Shown here: piece by piece, positions 1 through 10,008 of the stretch | How the letters are laid out: the number at the start of each line of letters is the position of its first letter | How positions within the stretch are numbered: position 1 is the stretch's first letter | Source of the DNA: Liolophura sinensis | Taxonomy: Eukaryota > Mollusca > Polyplacophora > Chitonida > Chitonidae | DNA: 64,000 bases | Assembly (NCBI RefSeq): GCF_032854445.1 | Contig: NW_027018074.1 | Span: 1 to 64,000 of the forward strand | Reading direction: 5' to 3' | Translations under genes and position numbers: made by a program | The notes under the pieces: generated by a model | The model's database searches: none | The model's input: the letters and a program-made list of their open reading frames with translations, nothing else | Told to the model about the DNA's origin: nothing

Positions 1-1650
1 GTACTTGATACAATCCGCTGTAAAAAGTACAATTGAACACTGACCCACATCAATAAGGTGCCAAAGGATTGCGCAATTGGGCAGGCATCTCCAGCTGTGA
101 AAAATTGCAAATTTGCCTTGGTTTCCATGGAGTAAGAGCCGTTGCTGGGCACGTGATCTTGACATCATTGATTATTCATTTGTGGCTACAGCCAAAAGTA
201 TTGGTCGGAGAGCAACGCGGTTTGCACCATTCGATTTCTCGTCACAAAATACGTCGGATTAGCCTCTCACCAGCAGCATTGGAACAGTTTTTCCACTTTG
301 GATTTTTGCCTGGTCATTTTGCTAATTGAAATCGGCTACATTAACTATGTACAATCGCGACTGGTCATTACTATATTCAACATTTCATTATAAGTTATGT
401 GCCCTTCGGTAGCCCAGACGACGTCAAATCTTTGGGCCAAGCCCATTTAACTCACCCAGCAAATGTCTTACTTCTAAGTCGAAGACAAACTCAAAGTCTT
501 TATCTACATGTAGAAAAACCACACCATTTGGTATATAAAAAAAACACAAGGTACTTGATACAATCCGCTGTAAAAAGTACAATTGAACACTGACCCACAT
601 CAATAAGGTGCCAAAGGATGCGCAATTGGGCCCAGGCATCTCCAGCTGTTGAAAAATTGCAAATTTCCTTGGTTTCCATGGAGTAAGAGCCGTTGCTGGG
701 CACGTGATCTTGACATCATTGATTATTCACTTGTGGCTACAGCCAAAAAGTATTGGTCGGAGAGCAACGCGGTTTGCACCATTCGATTTCTCGTCACAAA
801 ATACGTCGGATTAGCCTCTTACCAGCAGCATTGGACAGTTTTTCCACTTTTGGATTTTTGCCTGATCTTTTTGCTTATTGAAATCGGCTACATTAACTAT
901 GTACAATCGCGACTGGTCATTACTATATTCAATTTTTCCATTATAAGTTATGTTCCCTTCGGTAGCCCAGACGACGTCAAATCTTTGGGCCAAGCCCATT
1001 TAACTCACCCAGCAATGTCTTACTTCTAAGTCCGAAGACAAACTCAATGTCTTTATCTACATGTAGAAAAACCACACCATTTGTATATAAAAAAAACAAA
1101 AGGTACTTGATACAATCCGCTGTAAAAAGTACAATTGAACACTGACCCACATCAATAAGGTGCCAAAGGATGCGCAATTGGGCCAGGCATCTCCAGCTGT
1201 TGAAAAATTGCAAATTTCCTTGGTTTCCATGGAGTAAGAGCCGTTGCTGGGCACGTGATCTTGACATCATTGATTATTCATTTGTGGCTACAGCCAAAAG
1301 TATTGGTCGGAGAGCAACGCGGTTTGCACCATTCGATTTCTCGTCACAAAATACGCCGGATTAGCCTCTTACCAGCAGCATTGGAACAGTTTTTCTACTT
1401 TTGGGATTTTTGCCTGGTCTTTTTGCGAATTGAAATCGGCTGCATTAACTATGTACAATCGCGACTGGTCATTACTATATTCAACATTTCATTATAAGTT
1501 ATGTGCCCTTCGGTAGCCCAGACGACGTCCAATCTTTGGGCCAAGCCCATTTAACTCACCCAGCAAATGTCTTACTTCTAAGTCGAAGACAAACTCAATG
1601 TCTTTATCTACATGTAGAAAAACCACACCATTTGTATATAAAAAACACAA
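1..1650 (+). repeat. Indel-rich units at the left edge
   Basis: The first three units (starts 1, 551, 1103) have lengths of 550, 552 and 548 bp that arise from many compensating one-base gains and losses. Examples are an extra T in GGATTGCGC (near 70), a missing C in GGGCAGGC, an extra G in AATTTGCC, an extra C in GGGCCCAGG (near 630), a fifth A in GCCAAAAAG (near 748), a missing A in CAGCAATG (near 1014) and an extra C in AAGTCCGAAG (near 1032). Such indels are almost absent from the rest of the window. Homopolymer-type indels suggest uncorrected long-read error or a contig end. Genuine decay at an array edge is the alternative. Confidence 0.7.
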
Positions 1651-3300
1651 GGTACTTGATACAATCCGCTGTAAAAAGTACAATTGAACACTGACCACAT
1701 CAATAAGGTGCCAAAGGATGCGCAATTGGGCCAGGCATCTCCAGCTGTTGAAAAATTGCAAATTTCCTTGGTTTCCATGGAGTAAGAGCCGTTGCTGGGC
1801 ACGTGATCTTGACATCATTGATTATTCATTTGTGGCTACAGCCAAAAGTATTGGTCGGAGAGCAACGCGGTTTGCACCATTCGATTTCTCGTCACAAAAT
1901 ACGTCGGATTAGCCTCTCACCAGCAGCATTGGAACAGTTTTTCCACTTTTGGATTTTTGCCTGGTCATTTTGCTAATTGAAATCGGCTACATTAACTATG
2001 TACAATCGCGACTGGTCATTACTATATTCAATTTTTCATTATAAGTTATGTGCCCTTCGGTAGCCCAGACGACGTCAAATCTTTGGGCCAAGCCCATTTA
2101 ACTCACCCAGCAAATGTCTTACTTCTAAGTCGAAGACAAACTCAATGTCTTTATCTACATGTAGAAAAACCACACCATTTGTATATAAAAAAAACAAAAG
2201 GTACTTGATACAATCCGCTGTAAAAAGTACAATTGAACACTGACCCACATCAATAAGGTGCCAAAGGATGCGCAATTGGGCCAGGCATCTCCAGCTGTTG
2301 AAAAATTGCAAATTTCCTTGGTTTCCATGGAGTAAGAGCCGTTGCTGGGCACGTGATCTTGACATCATTGATTATTCATTTGTGGCTACAGCCAAAAGTA
2401 TTGGTCGGAGAGCAACGCGGTTTGCACCATTCGATTTCTCGTCACAAAATACGCCGGATTAGCCTCTTACCAGCAGCATTGGAACAGTTTTTCTACTTTT
2501 GGATTTTTTGCCTGGTCTTTTTGCGAATTGAAATCGGCTGCATTAACTATGTACAATCGCGACTGGTCATTACTATATTCAACATTTCATTATAAGTTAT
2601 GTGCCCTTCGGTAGCCCAGACGACGTCAAATCTTTGGGCCAAGCCCATTTAACTCACCCAGCAAATGTCTTACTTCTAAGTCGAAGACAAACTCAATGTC
2701 TTTATCTACATGTAGAAAAACCACACCATTTGTATATAAAAAAACACAAGGTACTTGATACAATCCGCTGTAAAAAGTACAATTGAACACTGACCCACAT
2801 CAATAAGGTGCCAAAGGATGCGCAATTGGGCCAGGCATCTCCAGCTGTTGAAAAATTGCAAATTTCCTTGGTTTCCATGGAGTAAGAGCCGTTGCTGGGC
2901 ACGTGATCTTGACATCATTGATTATTCATTTGTGGCTACAGCCAAAAGTATTGGTCGGAGAGCAACGCGGTTTGCACCATTCGATTTCTCGTCACAAAAT
3001 ACGTCGGATTAGCCTCTCACCAGCAGCATTGGAACAGTTTTTCCACTTTTGGATTTTTGCCTGGTCATTTTGCTAATTGAAATCGGCTACATTAACTATG
3101 TTCAATCGCGACTGGTCATTACTATATTCAACATTTCATTATAAGTTATGTGCCCTTCGGTAGCCCAGACGACGTCAAATCTTTGGGCCAAGCCCATTTA
3201 ACTCACCCAGCAAATGTCTTACTTCTAAGTCGAAGACAAACTCAATGTCTTTATCTACATGTAGAAAAACCACACCATTTGTATATAAAAAAAACACAAG

Positions 3301-3330
3301 GTACTTGATACAATCCGCTGTAAAAAGTAC
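3301..3330. other. Inverted repeat GTACTT / AAGTAC
   Basis: Six-base perfect arms are separated by 18 bp, at the start of each monomer immediately after the A tract. The right arm is retained when the preceding A is substituted by T (the AAAATGTAC variant) only in part, since that change alters the innermost arm base. This is a possible cruciform or dimeric binding site, but arms this short are weak evidence. Confidence 0.35.
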
Positions 3331-3359
3331 AATTGAACACTGACCCACATCAATAAGGT

Positions 3360-3565
3360 GCCAAAGGATGCGCAATTGGGCCAGGCATCTCCAGCTGTTG
3401 AAAAATTGCAAATTTCCTTGGTTTCCATGGAGTAAGAGCCGTTGCTGGGCACGTGATCTTGACATCATTGATTATTCACTTGTGGCTACAGCCAAAAGTA
3501 TTGGTCGGAGAGCAACGCGGTTTGCACCATTCGATTTCTCGTCACAAAATACGTCGGATTAGCCT
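3360..3565. other. Nearly invariant monomer block (representative copy)
   Basis: This block of about 200 bp, from GCCAAAGGATGC to ACGTCGGAT, is the least variable part of the monomer. Roughly two thirds of the units translate identically across its 195-bp core, and the remainder mostly carry a single substitution shared with a nearby unit. The next 75 bp, in contrast, has at least six positions that are polymorphic in many units. Known satellites often show such an alternation of conserved and variable windows, which may mark protein contact or nucleosome position. That functional reading is inference. Uneven conversion tracts or chance could also produce it. Confidence 0.6.
3450..3455. promoter_or_regulatory. 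CACGTG box, one per monomer
   Basis: A single CACGTG palindrome lies in the invariant block of essentially every unit. On the minus strand the context reads ATCACGTG, which fits the E-box recognised by bHLH proteins and also the yeast CDEI consensus RTCACRTG. I found it lost in only four units: two by the 18-bp deletion (at 5639 and 18394) and two by substitution (near 31289 and 53988). Binding is inference; a hexamer occurs often by chance. Confidence 0.3.
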
Positions 3566-3640
3566 CTTACCAGCAGCATTGGAACAGTTTTTCCACTTTT
3601 GGATTTTTGCTTGCTCTTTTTGCGAATTGAAATCGGCTAC
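3566..3640. other. Polymorphic hotspot of the monomer (representative copy)
   Basis: Across the array this stretch alternates among CCTCTT/CATCTT/TTTCTT/CCTGTT/CATCAT, CAGCAG/CAACAG, TTCCAC/TTCTAC/TTCGAC, GGTCTTT/GGTCATT, GCTAATT/GCGAATT/GCCAATT and TTGAAA/TTTAAA. Combinations of these give most of the haplotypes used to recognise higher-order repeats. It overlaps the left edge of the segment duplicated in the long units. Confidence 0.7.
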
Positions 3641-3733
3641 ATTAACTATGTACAATCGCGACTGGTCATTACTATATTCAACTTTTCATTATAAGTTATG
3701 TGCCCTTCGGTAGCCCAGACGACGTCAAATCTT

Positions 3734-3746
3734 TGGGCCAAGCCCA
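3734..3746. other. Mini-hairpin TGGGC-CAA-GCCCA
   Basis: Perfect 5-bp arms flank a 3-base loop. It lies 8 bp after a GACGTC palindrome (3721-3726) and is unchanged in most units. It is part of a cluster of dyads in the last quarter of the monomer. Confidence 0.4.
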
Positions 3747-3804
3747 TTTAACTCACCCAGCAAATGTCTTACTTCTAAGTCGAAGACAAACTCAATGTCT
3801 TTAT

Positions 3805-3814
3805 CTACATGTAG
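3805..3814. other. Perfect 10-bp palindrome CTACATGTAG
   Basis: This palindrome sits about 17 bp before the TATA-like box. It is kept in most units. I saw it disrupted in a few, for example CTACTTGTAG near 55692 and CTGCATGTAG near 53243. Confidence 0.45.
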
Positions 3815-3831
3815 AAAAACCACACCATTTG

Positions 3832-3844
3832 TATATAAAAAAAA
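3832..3844 (+). promoter_or_regulatory. TATA-like box joined to an A8 tract (one per monomer)
   Basis: TATATAAA fits the eukaryotic TATA-box consensus TATAWAAR and runs into eight As. It is present in most units. A minority carry TATGTAAA (about 9318, 29898, 31132, 34549, 56396), TGTATAAA (about 19321, 22071, 25921) or TACATAAA (about 16039). If used, transcription would start about 30 bp downstream, near the GTACTTGATA unit start, on the plus strand. Nothing else supports a promoter; an AT-rich curved tract is an equally good reading. Confidence 0.25.
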
Positions 3845-5501
3845 CAAAAGGTACTTGATACAATCCGCTGTAAAAAGTACAATTGAACACTGACCCACAT
3901 CAATAAGGTGCCAAAGGATGCGCAATTGGGCCAGGCATCTCCAGCTGTTGAAAAATTGCAAATTTCCTTGGTTTCCATGGAGTAAGAGCCGTTGCTGGGC
4001 ACGTGATCTTGACATCATTGATTATTCATTTGTGGCTACAGCCAAAAGTATTGGTCGGAGAGCAACGCGGTTTGCACCATTCGATTTCTCGTCACAAAAT
4101 ACGTCGGATTAGCCTCTTACCAGCAGCATTGGAACAGTTTTTCTACTTTTGGATTTTTGCCTGGTCTTTTTGCGAATTGAAATCGGCTGCATTAACTATG
4201 TACAATCGCGACTGGTCATTACTATATTCAACTTTTCATTATAAGTTATGTGCCCTTCGGTAGCCCAGACGACGTCAAATCTTTGGGCCAAGCCCATTTA
4301 ACTCACCCAGCAAATGTCTTACTTCTAAGTCGAAGACAAACTCAATGTCTTTATCTACATGTAGAAAAACCACACCATTTGTATATAAAAAAAACACAAG
4401 GTACTTGATACAATCCGCTGTAAAATGTACAATTGAACACTGACCCACATCAATAAGGTGCCAAAGGATGCGCAATTGGGCCAGGCATCTCCAGCTGTTG
4501 AAAAATTGCAAATTTCCTTGGTTTCCATGGAGTAAGAGCCGTTGCTGGGCACGTGATCTTGACATCATTGATTATTCATTTGTGGCTACAGCCAAAAGTA
4601 TTGGTCGGAGAGCAACGCGGTTTGCACCATTCGATTTCTCGTCACAAAATACGTCGGATTAGCCTCTTACCAGCAGCATTGGAACAGTTTTTCCACTTTT
4701 GGATTTTTGCCTGCTCTTTTTGCGAATTGAAATCGGCTACATTAACTATGTACAATCGCGACTGGTCATTACTATATTCAACATTTCATTATAAGTTATG
4801 TGCCCTTCGGTAGCCCAGACGACGTCAAATCTTTGGGCCAAGCCCATTTAACTCACCCAGCAAATGTCTTACTTCTAAGTCGAAGACAAACTCAATGTCT
4901 TTATCTACATGTAGAAAAACCACACCATTTGTATATAAAAAAAACACAAGGTACTTGATACAATCCGCTGTAAAAAGTACAATTGAACACTGACCCACAT
5001 CAATAAGGTGCCAAAGGATGCGCAATTGGGCCAGGCATCTCCAGCTGTTGAAAAATTGCAAATTTCCTTGGTTTCCATGGAGTAAGAGCCGTTGCTGGGC
5101 ACGTGATCTTGACATCATTGATTATTCATTTGTGGCTACAGCCAAAAGTATTGGTCGGAGAGCAACGCGGTTTGCACCATTCGATTTCTCGTCACAAAAT
5201 ACGTCGGATTAGCCTCTTACCAGCAGCATTGGAACAGTTTTTCCACTTTTGGATTTTTGCCTGGTCTTTTTGCTAATTGAAATCGGCTACATTAACTATG
5301 TACAATCGCGACTGGTCATTACTATATTCAACATTTCATTATAAGTTATGTGCCCTTCGGTAGCCCAGACGACGTCAAATCTTTGGGCCAAGCCCATTTA
5401 ACTCACCCAACAAATGTCTTACTTCTAAGTCGAAGACAAACTCAATGTCTTTATCTACATGTAGAAAAACCACACCATTTGTATATAAAAAAAAACAAAA
5501 G

Positions 5502-6033
5502 GTACTTGATACAATCCGCTGTAAAAAGTACAATTGAACACTGACCCACATCAATAAGGTGCCAAAGGATGCGCAATTGGGCCAGGCATCTCCAGCTGTT
5601 GAAAAATTGCAAATTTCCTTGGGTTCCATGGAATAAGAGTCTTGACATCATTGATTATTCATTTGTGGCTACAGCCAAAAGTATTGGTCGGAGAGCAACG
5701 CGGTTTGCACCATTCGATTTCTCGTCACAAAATACGTCGGATTAGCCTCTTACCAGCAGCATTGGAACAGTTTTTCCACTTTTGGATTTTTGCCTGGTCT
5801 TTTTGCTAATTTAAATCGGCTACATTAACTATGTACAATCGCGACTGGTCATTACTATATTCAACATTTCATTATAAGTTATGTGCCCTTCGGTAGCCCA
5901 GACGACGTCAAATCTTTGGGCCAAGCCCATTTAACTCACCCAGCAAATGTCTTACTTCTAAGTCGAAGACAAACTCAATGTCTTTATCTACATGTAGAAA
6001 AACCACACCATTTGTATATAAAAAAAACAAAAG
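5502..6033 (+). repeat. Monomer with 18-bp deletion (532 bp)
   Basis: AATAAGAG joins directly to TCTTGACATC at 5639/5640, removing the 18 bp that normally hold CCGTTGCTGG and the CACGTG box. Two nearby substitutions (GGGTTCC and GGAATAAG) are private to this unit. The same breakpoint recurs at 18394. Confidence 0.9.
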
Positions 6034-9000
6034 GTACTTGATACAATCCGCTGTAAAAAGTACAATTGAACACTGACCCACATCAATAAGGTGCCAAAGG
6101 ATGCGCAATTGGGCCAGGCATCTCCAGCTGTTGAAAAATTGCAAATTTCCTTGGTTTCCATGGAGTAAGAGCCGTTGCTGGGCACGTGATCTTGACATCA
6201 TTGATTATTCATTTGTGGCTACAGCCAAAAGTATTGGTCGGAGAGCAACGCGGTTTGCACCATTCGATTTCTCGTCACAAAATACGTCGGATTAGCCTCT
6301 TACCAGCAGCATTGGAACAGTTTTTCCACTTTTGGATTTTTGCCTGGTCTTTTTGCTAATTTAAATCGGCTACATTAACTATGTACAATCGCGACTGGTC
6401 ATTACTATATTCAACATTTCATTATAAGTTATGTGCCCTTCGGTAGCCCAGACGACGTCAAATCTTTGGGCCAAGCCCATTTAACTCACCCAGCAAATGT
6501 CTTACTTCTAAGTCGAAGACAAACTCAATGTCTTTATCTACATGTAGAAAAACCACACCATTTGTATATAAAAAAAACACAAGGTACTTGATACAATCCG
6601 CTGTAAAAAGTACAATTGAACACTGACCCACATCAATAAGGTGCCAAAGGATGCGCAATTGGGCCAGGCATCTCCAGCTGTTGAAAAATTGCAAATTTCC
6701 TTGGTTTCCATGGAGTAAGAGCCGTTGCTGGGCACGTGATCTTGACATCATTGATTATTCATTTGTGGCTACAGCCAAAAGTATTGGTCGGAGAGCAACG
6801 CGGTTTGCACCATTCGATTTCTCGTCACAAAATACGTCGGATTAGCCTCTTACCAGCAGCATTGGAACAGTTTTTCCACTTTTGGATTTTTGCCTGGTCT
6901 TTTTGCTAATTTAAATCGGCTACATTAACTATGTACAATCGCGACTGGTCATTACTATATTCAACTTTTCATTATAAGTTATGTGCCCTTCGGTAGCCCA
7001 GACGACGTCAAATCTTTGGGCCAAGCCCATTTAACTCACCCAGCAAATGTCTTACTTCTAAGTCGAAGACAAACTCAATGTCTTTATCTACATGTAGAAA
7101 AACCACACCATTTGTATATAAAAAAAACACAAGGTACTTGATACAATCCGCTGTAAAAAGTACAATTGAACACTGACCCACATCAATAAGGTGCCAAAGG
7201 ATGCGCAATTGGGCCAGGCATCTCCAGCTGTTGAAAAATTGCAAATTTCCTTGGTTTCCATGGAGTAAGAGCCGTTGCTGGGCACGTGATCTTGACATCA
7301 TTGATTATTCATTTGTGGCTACAGCCAAAAGTATTGGTCGGAGAGCAACGCGGTTTGCACCATTCGATTTCTCGTCACAAAATACGTCGGATTAGCCTCT
7401 TACCAGCAGCATTGGAACAGTTTTTCCACTTTTGGATTTTTGCCTGGTCTTTTTGCTAATTGAAATCGGCTACATTAACTATGTACAATCGCGACTGGTC
7501 ATTACTATATTCAACTTTTCATTATAAGTTATGTGCCCTTCGGTAGCCCAGACGACGTCAAATCTTTGGGCCAAGCCCATTTAACTCACCCAACAAATGT
7601 CTTACTTCTAAGTCGAAGACAAACTCAATGTCTTTATCTACATGTAGAAAAACCACACCATTTGTATATAAAAAAAACAAAAGGTACTTGATACAATCCG
7701 CTGTAAAAAGTACAATTGAACACTGACCCACATCAATAAGGTGCCAAAGGATGCGCAATTGGGCCAGGCATCTCCAGCTGTTGAAAAATTGCAAATTTCC
7801 TTGGTTTCCATGGAGTAAGAGCCGTTGCTGGGCACGTGATCTTGACATCATTGATTATTCATTTGTGGCTACAGCCAAAAGTATTGGTCGGAGAGCAACG
7901 CGGTTTGCACCATTCGATTTCTCGTCACAAAATACGTCGGATTAGCCTCTTACCAGCAGCATTGGAACAGTTTTTCCACTTTTGGATTTTTGCCTGGTCT
8001 TTTTGCTAATTGAAATCGGCTACATTAACTATGTACAATCGCGACTGGTCATTACTATATTCAACTTTTCATTATAAGTTATGTGCCCTTCGGTAGCCCA
8101 GACGACGTCAAATCTTTGGGCCAAGCCCATTTAACTCACCAAACAAATGTCTTACTTCTAAGTCGAAGACAAACTCAATGTCTTTATCTACATGTAGAAA
8201 AACCACACCATTTGTATATAAAAAAAACAAAAGGTACTTGATACAATCCGCTGTAAAAAGTACAATTGAACACTGACCCACATCAATAAGGTGCCAAAGG
8301 ATGCGCAATTGGGCCAGGCATCTCCAGCTGTTGAAAAATTGCAAATTTCCTTGGTTTCCATGGAGTAAGAGCCGTTGCTGGGCACGTGATCTTGACATCA
8401 TTGATTATTCATTTGTGGCTACAGCCAAAAGTATTGGTCGGAGAGCAACGCGGTTTGCACCATTCGATTTCTCGTCACAAAATACGTCGGATTAGCCTCT
8501 TACCAGCAGCATTGGAACAGTTTTTCCACTTTTGGATTTTTGCCTGGTCATTTTGCTAATTGAAATCGGCTACATTAACTATGTACAATCGCGACTGGTC
8601 ATTACTATATTCAACATTTCATTATAAGTTATGTGCCCTTCGGTAGCCCAGACGACGTCAAATCTTTGGGCCAAGCCCATTTAACTCACCCAGCAAATGT
8701 CTTACTTCTAAGTCGAAGACAAACTCAATGTCTTTATCTACATGTAGAAAAACCACACCATTTGTATATAAAAAAAACACAAGGTACTTGATACAACCCG
8801 CTGTAAAAAGTACAATTGAACACTGACCCACATCAATAAGGTGCCAAAGGATGCGCAATTGGGCCAGGCATCTCCAGCTGTTGAAAAATTGCAAATTTCC
8901 TTGGTTTCCATGGAGTAAGAGCCGTTGCTGGGCACGTGATCTTGACATCATTGATTATTCATTTGTGGCTACAGCCAAAAGTATTGGTCGGAGAGCAACG

Positions 9001-9333
9001 CGGTTTGCACCATTCGATTTCTCGTCACAAAATACGTCGGATTAGCTTCTTACCAGCAGCATTGGAACAGTTTTTCCACTTTTGGATTTTTGCCTGGTCT
9101 TTTTGCTAATTTAAATCGGCTACATTAACTATGTACAATCGCGACTGGTCATTACTATATTCAACTTTTCATTATAAGTTATGTGCCCTTCGGTAGCCCA
9201 GACAACGTCAAATCTTTGGGCCAAGCCCATTTAACTCACCCAACAAATGTCTTACTTCTAAGTCGAAGACTAACTCAATGTCTTTATCTACATGTAGAAA
9301 AACCACATTATTTGTATGTAAAAAAAACAAAAG

Positions 9334-10008
9334 GTACTTGATACAATCCGCTGTAAAAAGTACAATTGAACACTGACCCACATCAATAAGGTGCCAAAGG
9401 ATGCGCAATTGGGCCAGGCATCTCCAGCTGTTGAAAAATTGCAAATTTCCTTGGTTTCCATGGAGTAAGAGCCGTTGCTGGGCACGTGATCTTGACATCA
9501 TTGATTATTCATTTGTGGCTACAGCCAAAAGTATTGGTCGGAGAGCAACGCGGTTTGCACCATTCGATTTCTCGTCACAAAATACGTCGGATTAGCCTCT
9601 TACCAGCAGCATTGGAACAGTTTTTCCACTTTTGGATTTTTGCCTGGTCATTTTCCTATTTGAAATCGGCTACATTAACTATGTACAATCGCGACTGGTC
9701 ATTACTATATTCAACATTTCATTATAAGTTATGTGCTTTTATGAGTTTTTCCACTTTTGGATTTTTGCCTGGTCCTTTTGCTAATTGAAATCGGCTACAT
9801 TAACTATGTACAATGGCGACTGGTCATTACTATATTCAACATTTCATTATAAGTTATGTGCCCTTCGGTAGCTCAGACGACGTCAAATCTTTGGGCCAAG
9901 CCCATTTAACTCACCCAGCAAATGTCTTACTTCTAAGTCGAAGACAAACTCAATGTCTTTATCTACATGTAGAAAAACCACACCATTTGTATATAAAAAA
10001 AACACAAG
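9334..10008 (+). repeat. Long unit 1 (675 bp), isolated
   Basis: Segment copy 1 is 9621-9736, the junction TTTTATGAG is 9737-9745, and copy 2 is 9746-9861. Private changes are TTTTCCTATT in copy 1 and CAATGGCGAC in copy 2. The unit continues with GCTCAGACG, a variant otherwise seen only beyond 44 kb, but then returns to the ordinary TTTAACTCACCC. It is therefore a mosaic. The next long unit is 19 kb away. Confidence 0.93.

Larger units (their letters stand above)
3301..3850 (+). repeat. Representative 550-bp monomer
   Basis: This typical unit serves as the coordinate reference; the phase is arbitrary. In order it holds: an inverted repeat GTACTT/AAGTAC (unit positions 1-30); a nearly invariant block of about 200 bp (60-265) with the palindrome TCCATGGA and a CACGTG box; a polymorphic stretch (266-340); the segment duplicated in long units (288-403); a GACGTC palindrome and a small hairpin (421-446); the palindrome CTACATGTAG (505-514); and a TATATAAA box running into an A8 tract (532-544). 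Variant positions that define subfamilies include ACAC or ACAA after the A tract, AAAAAGTAC or AAAATGTAC, AATCCGC or AACCCGC, GGTCTTT or GGTCATT, GCTAATT or GCGAATT, AACATTT or AACTTTT, and CCCAGC or CCCAAC. Most units end with the A tract at 8 As. The units of 549 bp near 15.5, 17.1, 39.2, 43.8 and 56.9 kb have 7. Confidence 0.95.
2201..9333 (+). repeat. Regular monomer stretch, 13 short units
   Basis: Units start at 2201, 2751, 3301, 3851, 4401, 4951, 5502, 6034, 6584, 7134, 7684, 8234 and 8784. All are 550 bp except one of 551 and the 532-bp unit at 5502. From about 5700 most units carry TTTAAATCGG or TTGAAATCGG in runs of like neighbours, suggesting local homogenisation. No long unit, gene or insertion is present. 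Confidence 0.9.

Noticed and set aside
3175-3468. A 97-codon minus-strand ORF starting MMSRSRAQQ, repeated in most units
   Set aside because: It recurs only because the monomer recurs. It overlaps a 65-codon minus-strand and a 64-codon plus-strand ORF in the same bases. It is broken by a seven-A tract, by an 18-bp deletion and by other indels without sign of constraint, and it has no recognisable domain. A synonymous/nonsynonymous ratio across units would settle it.
3368-3562. A 64-codon plus-strand ORF (MRNWARHLQ start), tryptophan-rich and reminiscent of a small peptide gene
   Set aside because: The start codon is absent in three units (CTGCGC), amino-acid changes are not conservative, and no signal peptide or ribosome-binding context is seen. 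Its apparent conservation follows from the invariant block, on both strands alike.
3566-3620. Resemblance of ATTGGAACAGTTTTT to part of the trypanosomatid spliced leader
   Set aside because: Only about a dozen bases agree. The rest of the leader, its donor site and the structured intron are missing.
3708-3745. Resemblance of GTGCCCTTCGGTAGC to the 5' end of U6 snRNA
   Set aside because: The similarity stops after the first stem-like bases. The ACAGAGA box and the downstream U6 body are absent, and no T-run terminator follows at the right distance.
3832-3844. The A8 tract as a poly(A) tail of a SINE-like retrocopy
   Set aside because: It is short and internal, lies at the same place in every tandem unit, and has no flanking duplications or polymerase III A/B boxes that I can identify upstream.
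9737-9745. The TTTTATGAG junction as a target-site duplication of a mobile element
   Set aside because: The extra 125 bp is a copy of the neighbouring monomer segment, not foreign sequence, and the 9-mer is not present on both sides of it.
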